Positions 6,473 to 14,027 of a stretch of 51,135 nucleotides of DNA are shown one piece after another. The DNA lies in assembly GCA_903830425.1 (NCBI GenBank), contig CAIKTR010000013.1, forward strand, positions 1-51,135, read 5' to 3'. A program made the translations under genes and the position numbers. The notes beneath the pieces are model-generated. The model did not search any database and was not told the DNA's origin. It saw only the letters and a program-made list of their open reading frames with translations. The DNA comes from an uncultured Opitutia bacterium. GTDB lineage: Bacteria; Verrucomicrobiota; Verrucomicrobiia; Opitutales; Opitutaceae. The first letter of the stretch is position 1. Every line of letters begins with the position of its first letter.

Positions 6473-7957
6473 TCAGTAGATGCGGAGGTTGTCGACCATC
6501 ACGCAGCGGCGCGTGCGGGTGAAGGTGGCCGGGTTGGTGATGCCCTCGCCGGTGGTGGTGGCGATGGAGTAGCTGAGGTAGCCCTCGCCGCCGAGGCCGA
6601 GGCCGGCGGTGGACGGGCCGTTCTTGACGAAGAGCGTGGTGTCGAGCGCGCGGGCCATCTGGGTCATGTGGTCGACGTTGAGCGAGTGGATGACGGCGGA
6701 GTGCTTGTAGCCGTGCTCGGATTTCCGGGCGAACTCGATGGCCTGCTGGATGCTTTGGACGCGGACGACCGGGAGCATGGGCATCATCTGCTCCTCCATC
6801 ACGAACGCGTGGTCGACGTCGGTCTCGGCGTAGAGCAGGGGGGTGTTGGCGGGGACGTTGGCGCCGGCGTGGCGGGCGAGGACGGCGGCGTCGGCGCCGA
6901 CGAGCTGGCGGTTGAGCACGGCGTGGGAGCAGCCGCCGGCATCCTTGGAGGTGGTGAAGGCGGCGGCGGTGAGCTTGGCCAGCTGGGAGGAGCTGAGGGC
7001 GACGCCGCCGGCGGCCTTGAGGCCGTCGAGGAAGCGGTCGGCGAAGGGGGCGAGGACGAACACCTGCTTTTCGCCGATGCAGAGGAGGTTGTTGTCGAAG
7101 GCGCTGCCCTGGATGATGTCGCGGGCGGCCTTCTGGAGGCAGCCGGTGCCGTCGACGATGACGGGGGGGTTGCCGGGGCCGGCGCAGATGGCGCGCTTGC
7201 CGGACTTCATGGCGGCGCTGACGACGCCGGGGCCGCCGGTGATGCAGAGGAGGTTGATGAACTCGTGCTTGGTCAGCGCGGTGAAGGTGTCGAGGGTCGG
7301 CTGCAGGACGGTGCAGACGAGGTGCTCGATGCCGAGGGCGGCGGAGATGGCCTCGTTGTAGGCGCGGACGGCGAGGGCGGCGGAGCGGGCGCCGCCGGGA
7401 TGGGGGTTGAACACGACCGCGTTGCCGGCGGCGACGATGTTGATGATGTTGCCGCTGAGGGTCGGGATGGAATGGGTGACGGGCAGGATGGCGCCGACGA
7501 CGCCGAAGGGGGTGTGCTCCTCGAGGGTGATGCCGTGGTCGCCGCTGAGGCCGTAGGGCTTGATCCACTCGACGCCGGGGACGAGCTTCACGATCTGGAG
7601 CTTCTCGATCTTGTGCTCGAGCCGGCCGATCTTGGTCTCCTCGAACTCGAACTTCCCCCACTCGACCGCGTGGGCGGTGGACATGGCCTTGACGATCTCG
7701 ATGACCTTGGCGCGGCCGGCGACGCCCTTTTCCTTGAGCTGCTCGAACGCGCCCTGGGCGGCGACGCAGGCGGCGTTGACGTCCTCGAACACGCCGTAGC
7801 GCCCGCCCTTGGCGGCGGGCCGGGCCGGGGCGGCGCCCGCGGGGGGCGACGACGGGGACGCGGCGGGCGAGAGGATGGGCGAACGGGCCAGGCTGCGCAT
7901 CACGTCTTCGACCACGGCGCGCACGGCCTGCTCATCGAGTTGGAAGGGGGAGCTCAT
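6473..7957 (-). CDS. CoA-acylating aldehyde dehydrogenase (PduP/EutE-like), BMC cargo
   Basis: A 494-residue enzyme that should convert an aldehyde, here probably lactaldehyde, plus CoA and NAD+ to the acyl-CoA. Residues ~6-27 ('DEQAVRAVVEDVMRSLARS') form an amphipathic N-terminal helix followed by a Pro/Ala linker, the classic encapsulation peptide of PduP-type enzymes. The catalytic core follows, with 'GPGNPPVIVDGTG' and the nucleophile C293 in 'NNLLCIGEKQV'. The ATG at 7957 was preferred to one 24 codons upstream because the helix then sits at the true N terminus. The gene lies between two BMC-P genes. Lactaldehyde is inferred from the aldolases in the same operon. Confidence 0.94.
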   Translation of the reverse strand: MSSPFQLDEQAVRAVVEDVMRSLARSPILSPAASPSSPPAGAAPARPAAKGGRYGVFEDVNAACVAAQGAFEQLKEKGVAGRAKVIEIVKAMSTAHAVEWGKFEFEETKIGRLEHKIEKLQIVKLVPGVEWIKPYGLSGDHGITLEEHTPFGVVGAILPVTHSIPTLSGNIINIVAAGNAVVFNPHPGGARSAALAVRAYNEAISAALGIEHLVCTVLQPTLDTFTALTKHEFINLLCITGGPGVVSAAMKSGKRAICAGPGNPPVIVDGTGCLQKAARDIIQGSAFDNNLLCIGEKQVFVLAPFADRFLDGLKAAGGVALSSSQLAKLTAAAFTTSKDAGGCSHAVLNRQLVGADAAVLARHAGANVPANTPLLYAETDVDHAFVMEEQMMPMLPVVRVQSIQQAIEFARKSEHGYKHSAVIHSLNVDHMTQMARALDTTLFVKNGPSTAGLGLGGEGYLSYSIATTTGEGITNPATFTRTRRCVMVDNLRIY

Positions 7958-7982
7958 GGGTTGCGGGGAGGGGCGAGAGCCC

Positions 7983-8294
7983 TCAGGACTTGGCGGGATA
8001 GATCTTGTGGTTGAGGACCTCGACGGCATCGACGATGCCGACGACGACGGCGTCCACGGGCAGCGCCTTCATGCCGGTGGCCTGGCGCGCGGAGCTGCCC
8101 TGGCAGAACAGCACGACCTCGTCCAGGCCGGCCCCCAGGGTGTCCACGGCGACGATGGTGTTCGCGCCGGGGCGGAAGCGCGCGGGATTGGCCTCGTCCA
8201 CCAGGAGCGGACGGAGCACCACCAGCTTGCGACCCTTCATCGCCTCATCCTTTTTGGTCGAGACGACGGAACCGATGACGCGGGCGAGGAACAT
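7983..8294 (-). CDS. BMC-P shell vertex protein 3
   Basis: A 103-residue EutN/CcmL protein, 'MFLARVIGSVVSTKKDEAM', with the canonical 'GRKLVVLRPL' and 'VDTLGAGLDEVVLFCQGSSAR' segments. It is the most typical of the three BMC-P proteins in this locus. The C-terminal 'VVGIVDAVEV' strand is also conserved. It lies between BMC-H 1 and the aldehyde dehydrogenase. Confidence 0.95.
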   Translation of the reverse strand: MFLARVIGSVVSTKKDEAMKGRKLVVLRPLLVDEANPARFRPGANTIVAVDTLGAGLDEVVLFCQGSSARQATGMKALPVDAVVVGIVDAVEVLNHKIYPAKS

Positions 8295-8317
8295 GGGGAG
8301 GGGGGCCCGGTGAGGGG

Positions 8318-8617
8318 TTATTTCTTGGCGGGGGCGGCGGGGGCCTTGGGCAGCACGACGCTGACCTCGTCATGCGGGCGGGGGATGACCTGCACGCTGA
8401 CGACCTCGCCGACGGTGCGGGCGGCCTGGGCGCCGGCGTCGGTGGCGGCCTTGACGGCGGCGACGTCGCCGATGACGACGGCGGTGACGAGGGCGTTGCC
8501 GACCATTTTCATGGGGCCGGCGAGGGTGACGTTGGCGGACTTGAGCATGGCGTCGACGCCGGTGACGAGGGCGGTGAGACCGCGGGTTTCAAGGAGACCG
8601 ATGGCTTTGGAGGACAT
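8318..8617 (-). CDS. BMC-H shell hexamer protein 1
   Basis: A 99-residue single-domain BMC protein: '[20 protein letters not shown]' is the first strand and helix, and '[19 protein letters not shown]' the second helix. The pore loop is 'MVGNALV', different from the two other BMC-H proteins here. '[10 protein letters not shown]' is the usual C-terminal strand, followed by an Ala/Pro/Lys tail. Hexamers tile the shell facets. The gene lies between the acetate kinase homologue and BMC-P 3. Confidence 0.96.
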   Translation of the reverse strand: MSSKAIGLLETRGLTALVTGVDAMLKSANVTLAGPMKMVGNALVTAVVIGDVAAVKAATDAGAQAARTVGEVVSVQVIPRPHDEVSVVLPKAPAAPAKK

Positions 8618-8648
8618 AATGGGTGGGAGTTGGTGGGCAGGAAAAGGG

Positions 8649-9839
8649 CTACTGCGGCGGGGTGAGGGCGCGGCGCGTCTCGCGGGCGACGACGAGCTCC
8701 TCGTTGGCGGGGATGACGAAGACCTTGACGCGGGAGTGGGGGGCGGAGATTTCGCCCTCGGCGCGGGTCGCGGCGTTGCGGGCGGGGTCGAGGACGAGGC
8801 CGAGCTGGTCGAGGTCGGCGCAGATGGCGGCGCGGAGGGCGGGGTTGTTTTCGCCGATGCCGGCGGTGAAGACGAGGGCGTCGCAGCCGTTGAGGGCGAA
8901 GAAGAGGGAGCCGATCCAGTGGCGGGCGGAGTGGACGAGGACGTCGAGCGCGAGCTGGGCGCGGGCGTGGCCCTGGTCGGCGGCGGCGCGGAGGTCGCGG
9001 AGGTCATTGCTCAGGCCGGAGAGGCCGAGCAGGCCGCTCTCCTTGGTCAGCTGGCGCTCGACCTCGGCGAGGGGGAGGCCGAGGGTCTTCATCACGAACG
9101 GGACGGCGGCGGAGTCGAGGTCGCCGACGCGGTTGTTGTGCGGCAGGCCGGACTGGGGGCTGAGGCCCATGCTGGAGCCGATGGCGACGCCGTCGCGCAT
9201 GCCGGCGACGGAGCTGCTGCCGCCGAGGTGGCAGGAGATGACGCGGAAGGGCGGGCGGGCGGGATCCGCGGGGGTCGGGCCGGCGGGATAGAGGTGGCGG
9301 ACGCGCGCGGCGATGTCGGGGCGGCCGAGGAGCTCGGCGGAGCGCTCGGCGATGAACTTGTGGCTGGCGCCGTGGTAGCCGTAGCGGCGGACGCCGGCCT
9401 GGTACCAGGCCTCGGGCACGGCGTAGCGGGTGGCGGCCTCGGGCAGCCACTGGTAGAACGCGGTCTCGAAGAGGGCGACGAGGGGGACGCCGGGGAGCTT
9501 GGCGCGGAAGCGGCGGATGCCCTCGGCGTAGGCCGGGTTGTGGGCCGGGGCGATCTCGCGCATACCCTCGAGGGCGGCGATGGCGCGGTCGTCGGCGAGG
9601 ACGCAGCCGGTGAGGTTCTTGCCGAGGACGGCCTTGAAGCCGACGCCGTGGAGGTCGGCGGCGGTGCGCACGTGGCCGGCGGCGCGCAGTTCGGCGAGGC
9701 AGTCGTCGATCGCCTTCCCCTGGTCGGCCACGCGCTCGTAGCCGCCCTTCGCGAGCAGGGTGGCCTCCCCCGCCCCATCAAAGCGAAAGAGGCGGAACTT
9801 GAAGGAGGTCGAGCCGAGGTTGGCGACGAGGATGTTCAT
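8649..9839 (-). CDS. Acetate kinase family protein (acyl-phosphate kinase of the BMC pathway)
   Basis: A 396-residue ASKHA acid kinase that should take an acyl phosphate plus ADP to acid plus ATP. Family landmarks are 'NLGSTSFKF' (phosphate 1), 'APAHNP' with H100, 'YGYHGASH' with H156, 'HLGGSSSV' (phosphate 2), R237 in 'NRVGDLD' and 'FTAGIGEN'. Compared with true acetate kinases, the acetate-site Arg (usual 'HRVVHGG') is K69, the pocket Leu before the catalytic His is A99, and the Phe of 'YGFHG' is Y155. This fits a larger or hydroxylated acyl group such as lactyl. It lies between BMC-H genes. Calling it plain AckA would be too confident. Confidence 0.9.
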   Translation of the reverse strand: MNILVANLGSTSFKFRLFRFDGAGEATLLAKGGYERVADQGKAIDDCLAELRAAGHVRTAADLHGVGFKAVLGKNLTGCVLADDRAIAALEGMREIAPAHNPAYAEGIRRFRAKLPGVPLVALFETAFYQWLPEAATRYAVPEAWYQAGVRRYGYHGASHKFIAERSAELLGRPDIAARVRHLYPAGPTPADPARPPFRVISCHLGGSSSVAGMRDGVAIGSSMGLSPQSGLPHNNRVGDLDSAAVPFVMKTLGLPLAEVERQLTKESGLLGLSGLSNDLRDLRAAADQGHARAQLALDVLVHSARHWIGSLFFALNGCDALVFTAGIGENNPALRAAICADLDQLGLVLDPARNAATRAEGEISAPHSRVKVFVIPANEELVVARETRRALTPPQ

Positions 9840-9915
9840 GCGGGGGCCGCAGGGAACGGGACGGGGCGTCCCGCCCGGGATCCGGCGCCCGGGCGGGAGG
9901 CCCGGGCCGCCGGGA

Positions 9916-10212
9916 TCAGGTGGACGCGGGCTGGCTGAGCCACTTGCCGAGGCCGGCGAGCTCCTCGTGCGGGCGCGGGATGACCTGGACGGCGACGACC
10001 TCGCCGACCTTGGAGGCGGCTTCGGCGCCGGCGTCGATCGCGGCCTTGATCGCGGCGACATCGCCGCGGAAAAAGGCGCAGACGTAGCCGCTGCCGACGG
10101 CCTCATAGCCGGTCATGGTGACGCTGGCGGCCTTGAGGGCGGCGTCCGCCGCCTCGAGGAGCGCGCAGAAACCCTTGGTTTCGATAAGTCCGACTGCTTC
10201 TTGGTTAGCCAT
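9916..10212 (-). CDS. BMC-H shell hexamer protein 2
   Basis: A 98-residue single-domain BMC protein, 'AVGLIETKGFCALLEAADAA', with pore loop 'AVGSGYV' and second helix 'RGDVAAIKAAIDAGAEAA'. It ends with a short extension after 'VIPRPHEEL' ('AGLGKWLSQPAST'). It lies 24 nt downstream of BMC-H 3. The tyrosine in the pore loop sets it apart from BMC-H 1 and 3. Confidence 0.96.
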   Translation of the reverse strand: MANQEAVGLIETKGFCALLEAADAALKAASVTMTGYEAVGSGYVCAFFRGDVAAIKAAIDAGAEAASKVGEVVAVQVIPRPHEELAGLGKWLSQPAST

Positions 10213-10236
10213 AAAGAATGGAGGTTGGAGTTGGGG

Positions 10237-10506
10237 TTAGAGTCCGACGGTGCGGAGCAGTTCGGCGTGGGGCCGGGCGATGACGTGCGAGCAGACGAGC
10301 TCGCCGACGCGCTTGGCGGCCTCGGAGCCGGCTTCGACGGCGGCCTTGACGCTGCCGATGTCGCCTTTGACGACGACGGAGACAAAGCCCCCGCCGATCT
10401 GGATCTGGCGAACGAGGGTGACGTTCGCCGCTTTGACCATGGCGTCGCTAGCTTCGACGCTGCCTACATAGCCTTTGGTTTCTACCATGCCGATGGAATC
10501 ACTCAT
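10237..10506 (-). CDS. BMC-H shell hexamer protein 3
   Basis: An 89-residue minimal BMC-H protein, 'SIGMVETKGYVGSVEASDAM', with pore loop 'QIGGGFVS' and helix 'KGDIGSVKAAVEAGSEAA'. It is the second gene of the leftward operon, after PduL. Its GGG pore loop is nearest the typical small-metabolite pore, so it may be the main facet protein; that is inference. Confidence 0.96.
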   Translation of the reverse strand: MSDSIGMVETKGYVGSVEASDAMVKAANVTLVRQIQIGGGFVSVVVKGDIGSVKAAVEAGSEAAKRVGELVCSHVIARPHAELLRTVGL

Positions 10507-10554
10507 AATATGTGTGGGTGGGTGAGGGTTGAGGGAGACGGGAAAAGGGGACGG

Positions 10555-11232
10555 TTACTTGAGGAGCTCGACGGGGGTGTCGGGCTGGAGGGCGCAGGCG
10601 TTGCCCTCGTCGGTGTCGAGGTGCACCTCGAGCTTGAACTCGGGGTCCACGCGCACGAACACGCGGTCGAAGGTGAGGGCGCAGGGCCCGCCCACCCGCA
10701 GCCGCATGAAGTCGCCGCCCTTCACGCCGTAGAAGGCGGCGTCGTCGGGGTGCAGGTGAACGTGGGGCGCGGCGCGAATGACGCCCTCCTTCAGCTCGAA
10801 GAAGCCCTTGGGGCCCATCAGCATGCAGCCCGGGGTGCCCTCGATGCGGCCGGAAAAACGGATGGGGGCCTCGAAGCCCAGCGCGATGGAGTCGGTGTGC
10901 GCGAGTTCAACCTGGTTGAGGCTCCGGCAAGGGCCGAGGATGCGGAGGTTGGAGATGATGCGGCTGCGCGGGCCGACCAGCGTGACCATCTCCTGCGCGG
11001 CGAACTGGTCCTTCTGGTAGAGCCACTTCATCGGCGTGAGCTTGGCCCCCGGGCCGAACAGCGCCTCGACCGCCTCGGGGGTCAGATGGCAGTGCCGGGC
11101 GCTGATGTTCACCAACAGCGGATTCGGCGCGAGTGCGGTGCGCGGTAGCTCCCGGCCCAATTGCTGGTAAATCGAACGCCGGACGAGATGCTCGATCTCA
11201 ACACGGTGGGGCGATGGAGGAGGTAGGGACAT
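10555..11232 (-). CDS. pduL: PduL-type phosphate acyltransferase, BMC cargo
   Basis: A 225-residue PduL phosphotransacylase (acyl-CoA + Pi to acyl phosphate + CoA). Zinc ligands are visible as H47 and H49 in 'SARHCHL' and the His cluster 157-161 in 'HVHLHP'; 'GPKGFFEL' and 'NQVELAHTD' are further family signatures. Residues ~10-26 ('VEIEHLVRRSIYQQLG') form an amphipathic helix before a short linker, consistent with the N-terminal encapsulation peptide of BMC PduLs. It is the first gene of the leftward operon. It links the aldehyde dehydrogenase to the acyl-phosphate kinase and recycles CoA in the lumen. Confidence 0.95.
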   Translation of the reverse strand: MSLPPPSPHRVEIEHLVRRSIYQQLGRELPRTALAPNPLLVNISARHCHLTPEAVEALFGPGAKLTPMKWLYQKDQFAAQEMVTLVGPRSRIISNLRILGPCRSLNQVELAHTDSIALGFEAPIRFSGRIEGTPGCMLMGPKGFFELKEGVIRAAPHVHLHPDDAAFYGVKGGDFMRLRVGGPCALTFDRVFVRVDPEFKLEVHLDTDEGNACALQPDTPVELLK

Positions 11233-11256
11233 GCGTGGAAACGACTACTTCGGCCC

Positions 11257-11286
11257 ATAGAAAGCTAAATTCTTCCAATTAGTCAA
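11257..11286 (-). promoter_or_regulatory. Candidate sigma70 promoter of the BMC operon
   Basis: On the minus strand TTGACT (11281-11286) and TTCTAT (11257-11262) are separated by 18 nt and lie about 25-55 nt upstream of the PduL start at 11232. The 102-nt intergenic region is markedly AT-richer than its surroundings. Prediction from sequence only. Confidence 0.45.
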
Positions 11287-11320
11287 TGAAAAGATTGCAA
11301 TATCTACCAAAACCTTCCAA
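11272..11320. promoter_or_regulatory. Candidate DeoR operator repeats
   Basis: The heptamer CTTCCAA occurs at 11272-11278 and 11314-11320, with a variant CTACCAA at 11304-11310, so the last two are 10 bp apart, one helical turn. One copy lies within the candidate promoter of the leftward operon and two just upstream of the deoR-type gene. This fits autoregulation and control of both operons by that repressor. Confidence 0.35.
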
Positions 11321-11334
11321 CTTACACCAGATCG

Positions 11335-12132
11335 ATGCAAGCCGAGGAACGTCAATCCAAGATAGAGGCCTACCTGCAAAAGGCTGAATTTGCTTCACTT
11401 GAGGAGCTGGCGGGGCACGTCGGGGTGTCGGTTTCGACGGTGCGGCGGGATTTGACGGCGCTGGAAGGCGGCGGGGTGGTCCGGCGAACCCACGGCGGGG
11501 CGCGCACGGCGCAGCAGCCGAAGTCGGATGAATTTGTGTTCAACGTCCGCGACACCCACCAGGTGGCGGAGAAGGAGTCGATCGGCGAGGCCTGCGCCGC
11601 GCTCATCTCGCCCGGGCAGAATGTCATCATCGACAGCGGGACGACGTGCTTCCACGTCGCGAAGCGGCTCGGGGACAAGGTCGCGCAGATCATCACCAAT
11701 TCGCTGCCGGTCGCGAATCTCTTCTCGGCGTCGAACCGCCACGAGGTGCACCTCTCGGGCGGCGTGATCTACCCCCGGCTGGGCGTGCTGGTGGGCCCGC
11801 ACGCGGTGGAGACCTTTGCCCGCATGCACGCCGACGTGGCGATCCTGAGCGGCAGCGGCATCGCCGAGGACGGCATCTACAACTCGCACGCGCTGATCGT
11901 GGACATCCAGCGGGCGATGATCGCGGGCGCGGCCAAGGTCATCTTCTGCATCGACCACAGCAAGTTCGGCCGGCGCTCGACCTTTTTCCTGGCGGACCTG
12001 GCGGCGGTCGACGTGATCGTGACCGACGCCGGCGCCCCGGCGGAGCTGGTGGCGGCGCTCCGGGCCAAGGGCCTCGAGGTGGTCGTCGCCCCGCCCAGCC
12101 CGCCGCCCCCGACCCGGAATTCCCCCTTATGA
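11335..12132 (+). CDS. DeoR-family transcriptional repressor of the BMC locus
   Basis: A 265-residue regulator. Residues ~5-60 hold the DeoR winged helix-turn-helix ('LEELAGHVGVSVSTVRRDL'), and 'VVRRTHGGA' marks the end of the wing. The rest is the sugar-phosphate-sensing domain of the family with 'DSGTTCFHVAKRL' and 'TNSLPVANL'. DeoR proteins are usually released from DNA by a phosphorylated intermediate; here rhamnulose or fuculose 1-phosphate would be logical. It is divergent from the main operon and shares a 4-nt ATGA overlap with the next gene, so it is probably translationally coupled to the RnfC-like gene. Confidence 0.92.
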   Translation: MQAEERQSKIEAYLQKAEFASLEELAGHVGVSVSTVRRDLTALEGGGVVRRTHGGARTAQQPKSDEFVFNVRDTHQVAEKESIGEACAALISPGQNVIIDSGTTCFHVAKRLGDKVAQIITNSLPVANLFSASNRHEVHLSGGVIYPRLGVLVGPHAVETFARMHADVAILSGSGIAEDGIYNSHALIVDIQRAMIAGAAKVIFCIDHSKFGRRSTFFLADLAAVDVIVTDAGAPAELVAALRAKGLEVVVAPPSPPPPTRNSPL

Positions 12133-13445
12133 ACCTCGTCGAACAAGTCAGGGAGGCGGGGGTGGTCGGGGCCGGCGGCGGCGGATTTCCCGCGCACGTC
12201 AAGCTGGCGGGCAAGGCCGACACGGTGATCGCCAACGGCGCCGAGTGCGAGCCCCTCCTCCACAAGGACGCCGCGGTGATGGAGCGCCAGGCCGCCGAGC
12301 TGCTGCAGGGCGTCCAGCTGACGATGGAGGCGGTCGGGGCCCGGACCGGCATCATCGGCATCAAGGCCAAGAACCGGCACGCGGTCGACACCGTCCAGGC
12401 CGCCTGCCAGGGCACGGCGGTGCGCGTGCACCTGCTCGGCGACTATTATCCGGCGGGCGACGAGTACGACCTGGTGCACGAGGCGACCGGCCGGCTGATC
12501 CCGCCGGGCGGGATCCCGCTCAACGTCGGCCTGGTGGTCTGCAACGTGGAGACGCTGGTGAACATCGCCGCGGCCGCGGCGGGCCGCCCGGTCGTGACCA
12601 AGACGCTGACGATCGCGGGGGCGGTGCGGGAGCCGCAGACGATCACGGTGCCGCTCGGCACCAGCCTGCGCGCCTGTGTGGCGGCGGCGGGCGGCGCCAC
12701 CGTCGCCGACCCGGTGCTGGCCATTGGCGGCATGATGATGGGCGAGACGACGGACGAGCTGGACCGGCCGGTGATCAAGACCACCGGCGGCGTGATCGTG
12801 CTGCCGCGCGACCACCACGTGATCGCGCGCAAGCTCAAGCCGGCGGCGGCCCGCCAGGCGATCGGCAAGTCCGCCTGCGACCAGTGCCGCTACTGCACCG
12901 AGCTGTGCCCGCGCTACCTGCTGGGCTACGCGGTGGAGCCGCACCAGGTGATGCGCAGCCTCGCGTTCACCGCGACGGGCGCGGCGCACTGGAACGAGTG
13001 GGCGGCGATGTGCTGCGCCTGCGGGCTCTGCACGCTGTTCGCCTGCCCGGAGGAGCTCTACCCGAAGGAGGCCTGCGACCAGTCGAAGGCGGAGATGAAG
13101 CGGGCCAACCTCAAGTGGTCGGGCCCCACCACGGTGAAGCCGCACCCGCTGCGCGACGGCCGGCGCACGCCGATCGCGTCGCTGCTGAAGAAGCTGAATC
13201 TCGCGCAGTATGCGCACCCCGCGCCGTGGCAGGCCACCGTGCTGGCCCCGGCCCAGATCACCCTGCCGCTCAAGCAGGGCGCCGGCGCCCCCTGCCAACC
13301 GCTCGTCCGCGCCGGCGAGACGGTCGCCGCCGGCCAGGCCGTCGGCGGCATCCCGGACCAGGCGCTGGGCGCCCGGCTCCACGCCCCGTTCGCCGCGACC
13401 GTCGCCGCCGTCACCCCCACCCACCTCCTCCTCGATCGTCGCTGA
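12129..13445 (+). CDS. RnfC/PduS-like iron-sulfur flavoprotein
   Basis: A 438-residue protein of the RnfC/PduS family. The N-terminal 'GVVGAGGGGFPAHVKL' is the Gly-rich flavin/NADH-binding loop. Two ferredoxin-type clusters follow: C250/C253/C256/C260 ('CDQCRYCTELCP') and C295/C298/C301/C306 ('CCACGLCTLFACP'). In the Pdu compartment PduS transfers electrons from NADH and is linked to cobalamin reduction. No cobalamin enzyme or adenosyltransferase is in this window, so another electron sink must be considered. Start at 12129 overlaps the repressor stop (ATGA), and BMC-T follows after 11 nt. Confidence 0.92.
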   Translation: MNLVEQVREAGVVGAGGGGFPAHVKLAGKADTVIANGAECEPLLHKDAAVMERQAAELLQGVQLTMEAVGARTGIIGIKAKNRHAVDTVQAACQGTAVRVHLLGDYYPAGDEYDLVHEATGRLIPPGGIPLNVGLVVCNVETLVNIAAAAAGRPVVTKTLTIAGAVREPQTITVPLGTSLRACVAAAGGATVADPVLAIGGMMMGETTDELDRPVIKTTGGVIVLPRDHHVIARKLKPAAARQAIGKSACDQCRYCTELCPRYLLGYAVEPHQVMRSLAFTATGAAHWNEWAAMCCACGLCTLFACPEELYPKEACDQSKAEMKRANLKWSGPTTVKPHPLRDGRRTPIASLLKKLNLAQYAHPAPWQATVLAPAQITLPLKQGAGAPCQPLVRAGETVAAGQAVGGIPDQALGARLHAPFAATVAAVTPTHLLLDRR

Positions 13446-13456
13446 CCCCCTCCCCC

Positions 13457-14008
13457 ATGACTGAAAAATCCATTGGCTTGGTTGAACTCTCCAGCGTGGT
13501 GGCCGGGTTTCTCGTGGCCGACGCGGCCCTGAAGGCGGGCACGGTGCGGCTGGTCCTCTCGCGCTCGATCTGCTCGGGCAAGTACATGGTGCTGATCGCG
13601 GGCGACCCCTCGGCGGTGCAGAGCGCCATCGCCGCCGGCTGCGACGCGGCCACCGGCTGCCTGATCGACAGCTTCGTCATCACCAACATCCACCCCGACG
13701 TCATCACCGCGCTCGGCCGCACCGCGGTGGCCCCGCCGACGGGCGCGCTGGGGATCCTCGAGTCGTTCAACGTCGCCACGCTGATCAAGGCGGCGGATGC
13801 CTGCGCCAAGAGCGCGGCGATCCAGCTGCTCGAGGTCCGGGTGGCGATGGCGCTCGGCGGCAAGGCGTTTGTCACCATGACCGGCGACGTCGCCGCGGTG
13901 CAGGTGGCGGTGCAGGCGGGGCGCGAGATCATCGCCGCCGCCGGCATGCTGGTGAACGCCGCGGTGATCACGCGGCCGCATCCGGACGTCTACCGGGAAG
14001 TGGTCTGA
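13457..14008 (+). CDS. BMC-T tandem-domain shell protein (PduT-like)
   Basis: A 183-residue protein with two BMC domains: residues ~4-90 ('SIGLVELSSVVAGFLVADAA', 'AGDPSAVQSAIAAGCDAA') and ~96-180 ('ALGILESFNVATLIKAADAC', 'TGDVAAVQVAVQAGREII'). BMC-T proteins form pseudohexameric trimers. The first pore loop contains a cysteine, C39 in 'SRSICSGKYM', at nearly the position of the PduT cysteine (C38) that binds a [4Fe-4S] cluster in the trimer pore. Together with the upstream RnfC-like protein this suggests an electron path through the shell. It is the last gene of the rightward operon. Confidence 0.94.
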   Translation: MTEKSIGLVELSSVVAGFLVADAALKAGTVRLVLSRSICSGKYMVLIAGDPSAVQSAIAAGCDAATGCLIDSFVITNIHPDVITALGRTAVAPPTGALGILESFNVATLIKAADACAKSAAIQLLEVRVAMALGGKAFVTMTGDVAAVQVAVQAGREIIAAAGMLVNAAVITRPHPDVYREVV

Positions 14009-14027
14009 GGGCGCGCCGCGGCCGGGC

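Noticed and set aside
6308-8014. 568-codon + strand frame opposite the aldehyde dehydrogenase
   Set aside because: Composition is Gly/Asp/Val-rich antisense noise; the minus strand holds intact catalytic motifs.
5892-8294. Frameshift or duplication making three BMC-P genes from one
   Set aside because: The three proteins are full length and clearly different from one another, as expected for distinct vertex proteins.
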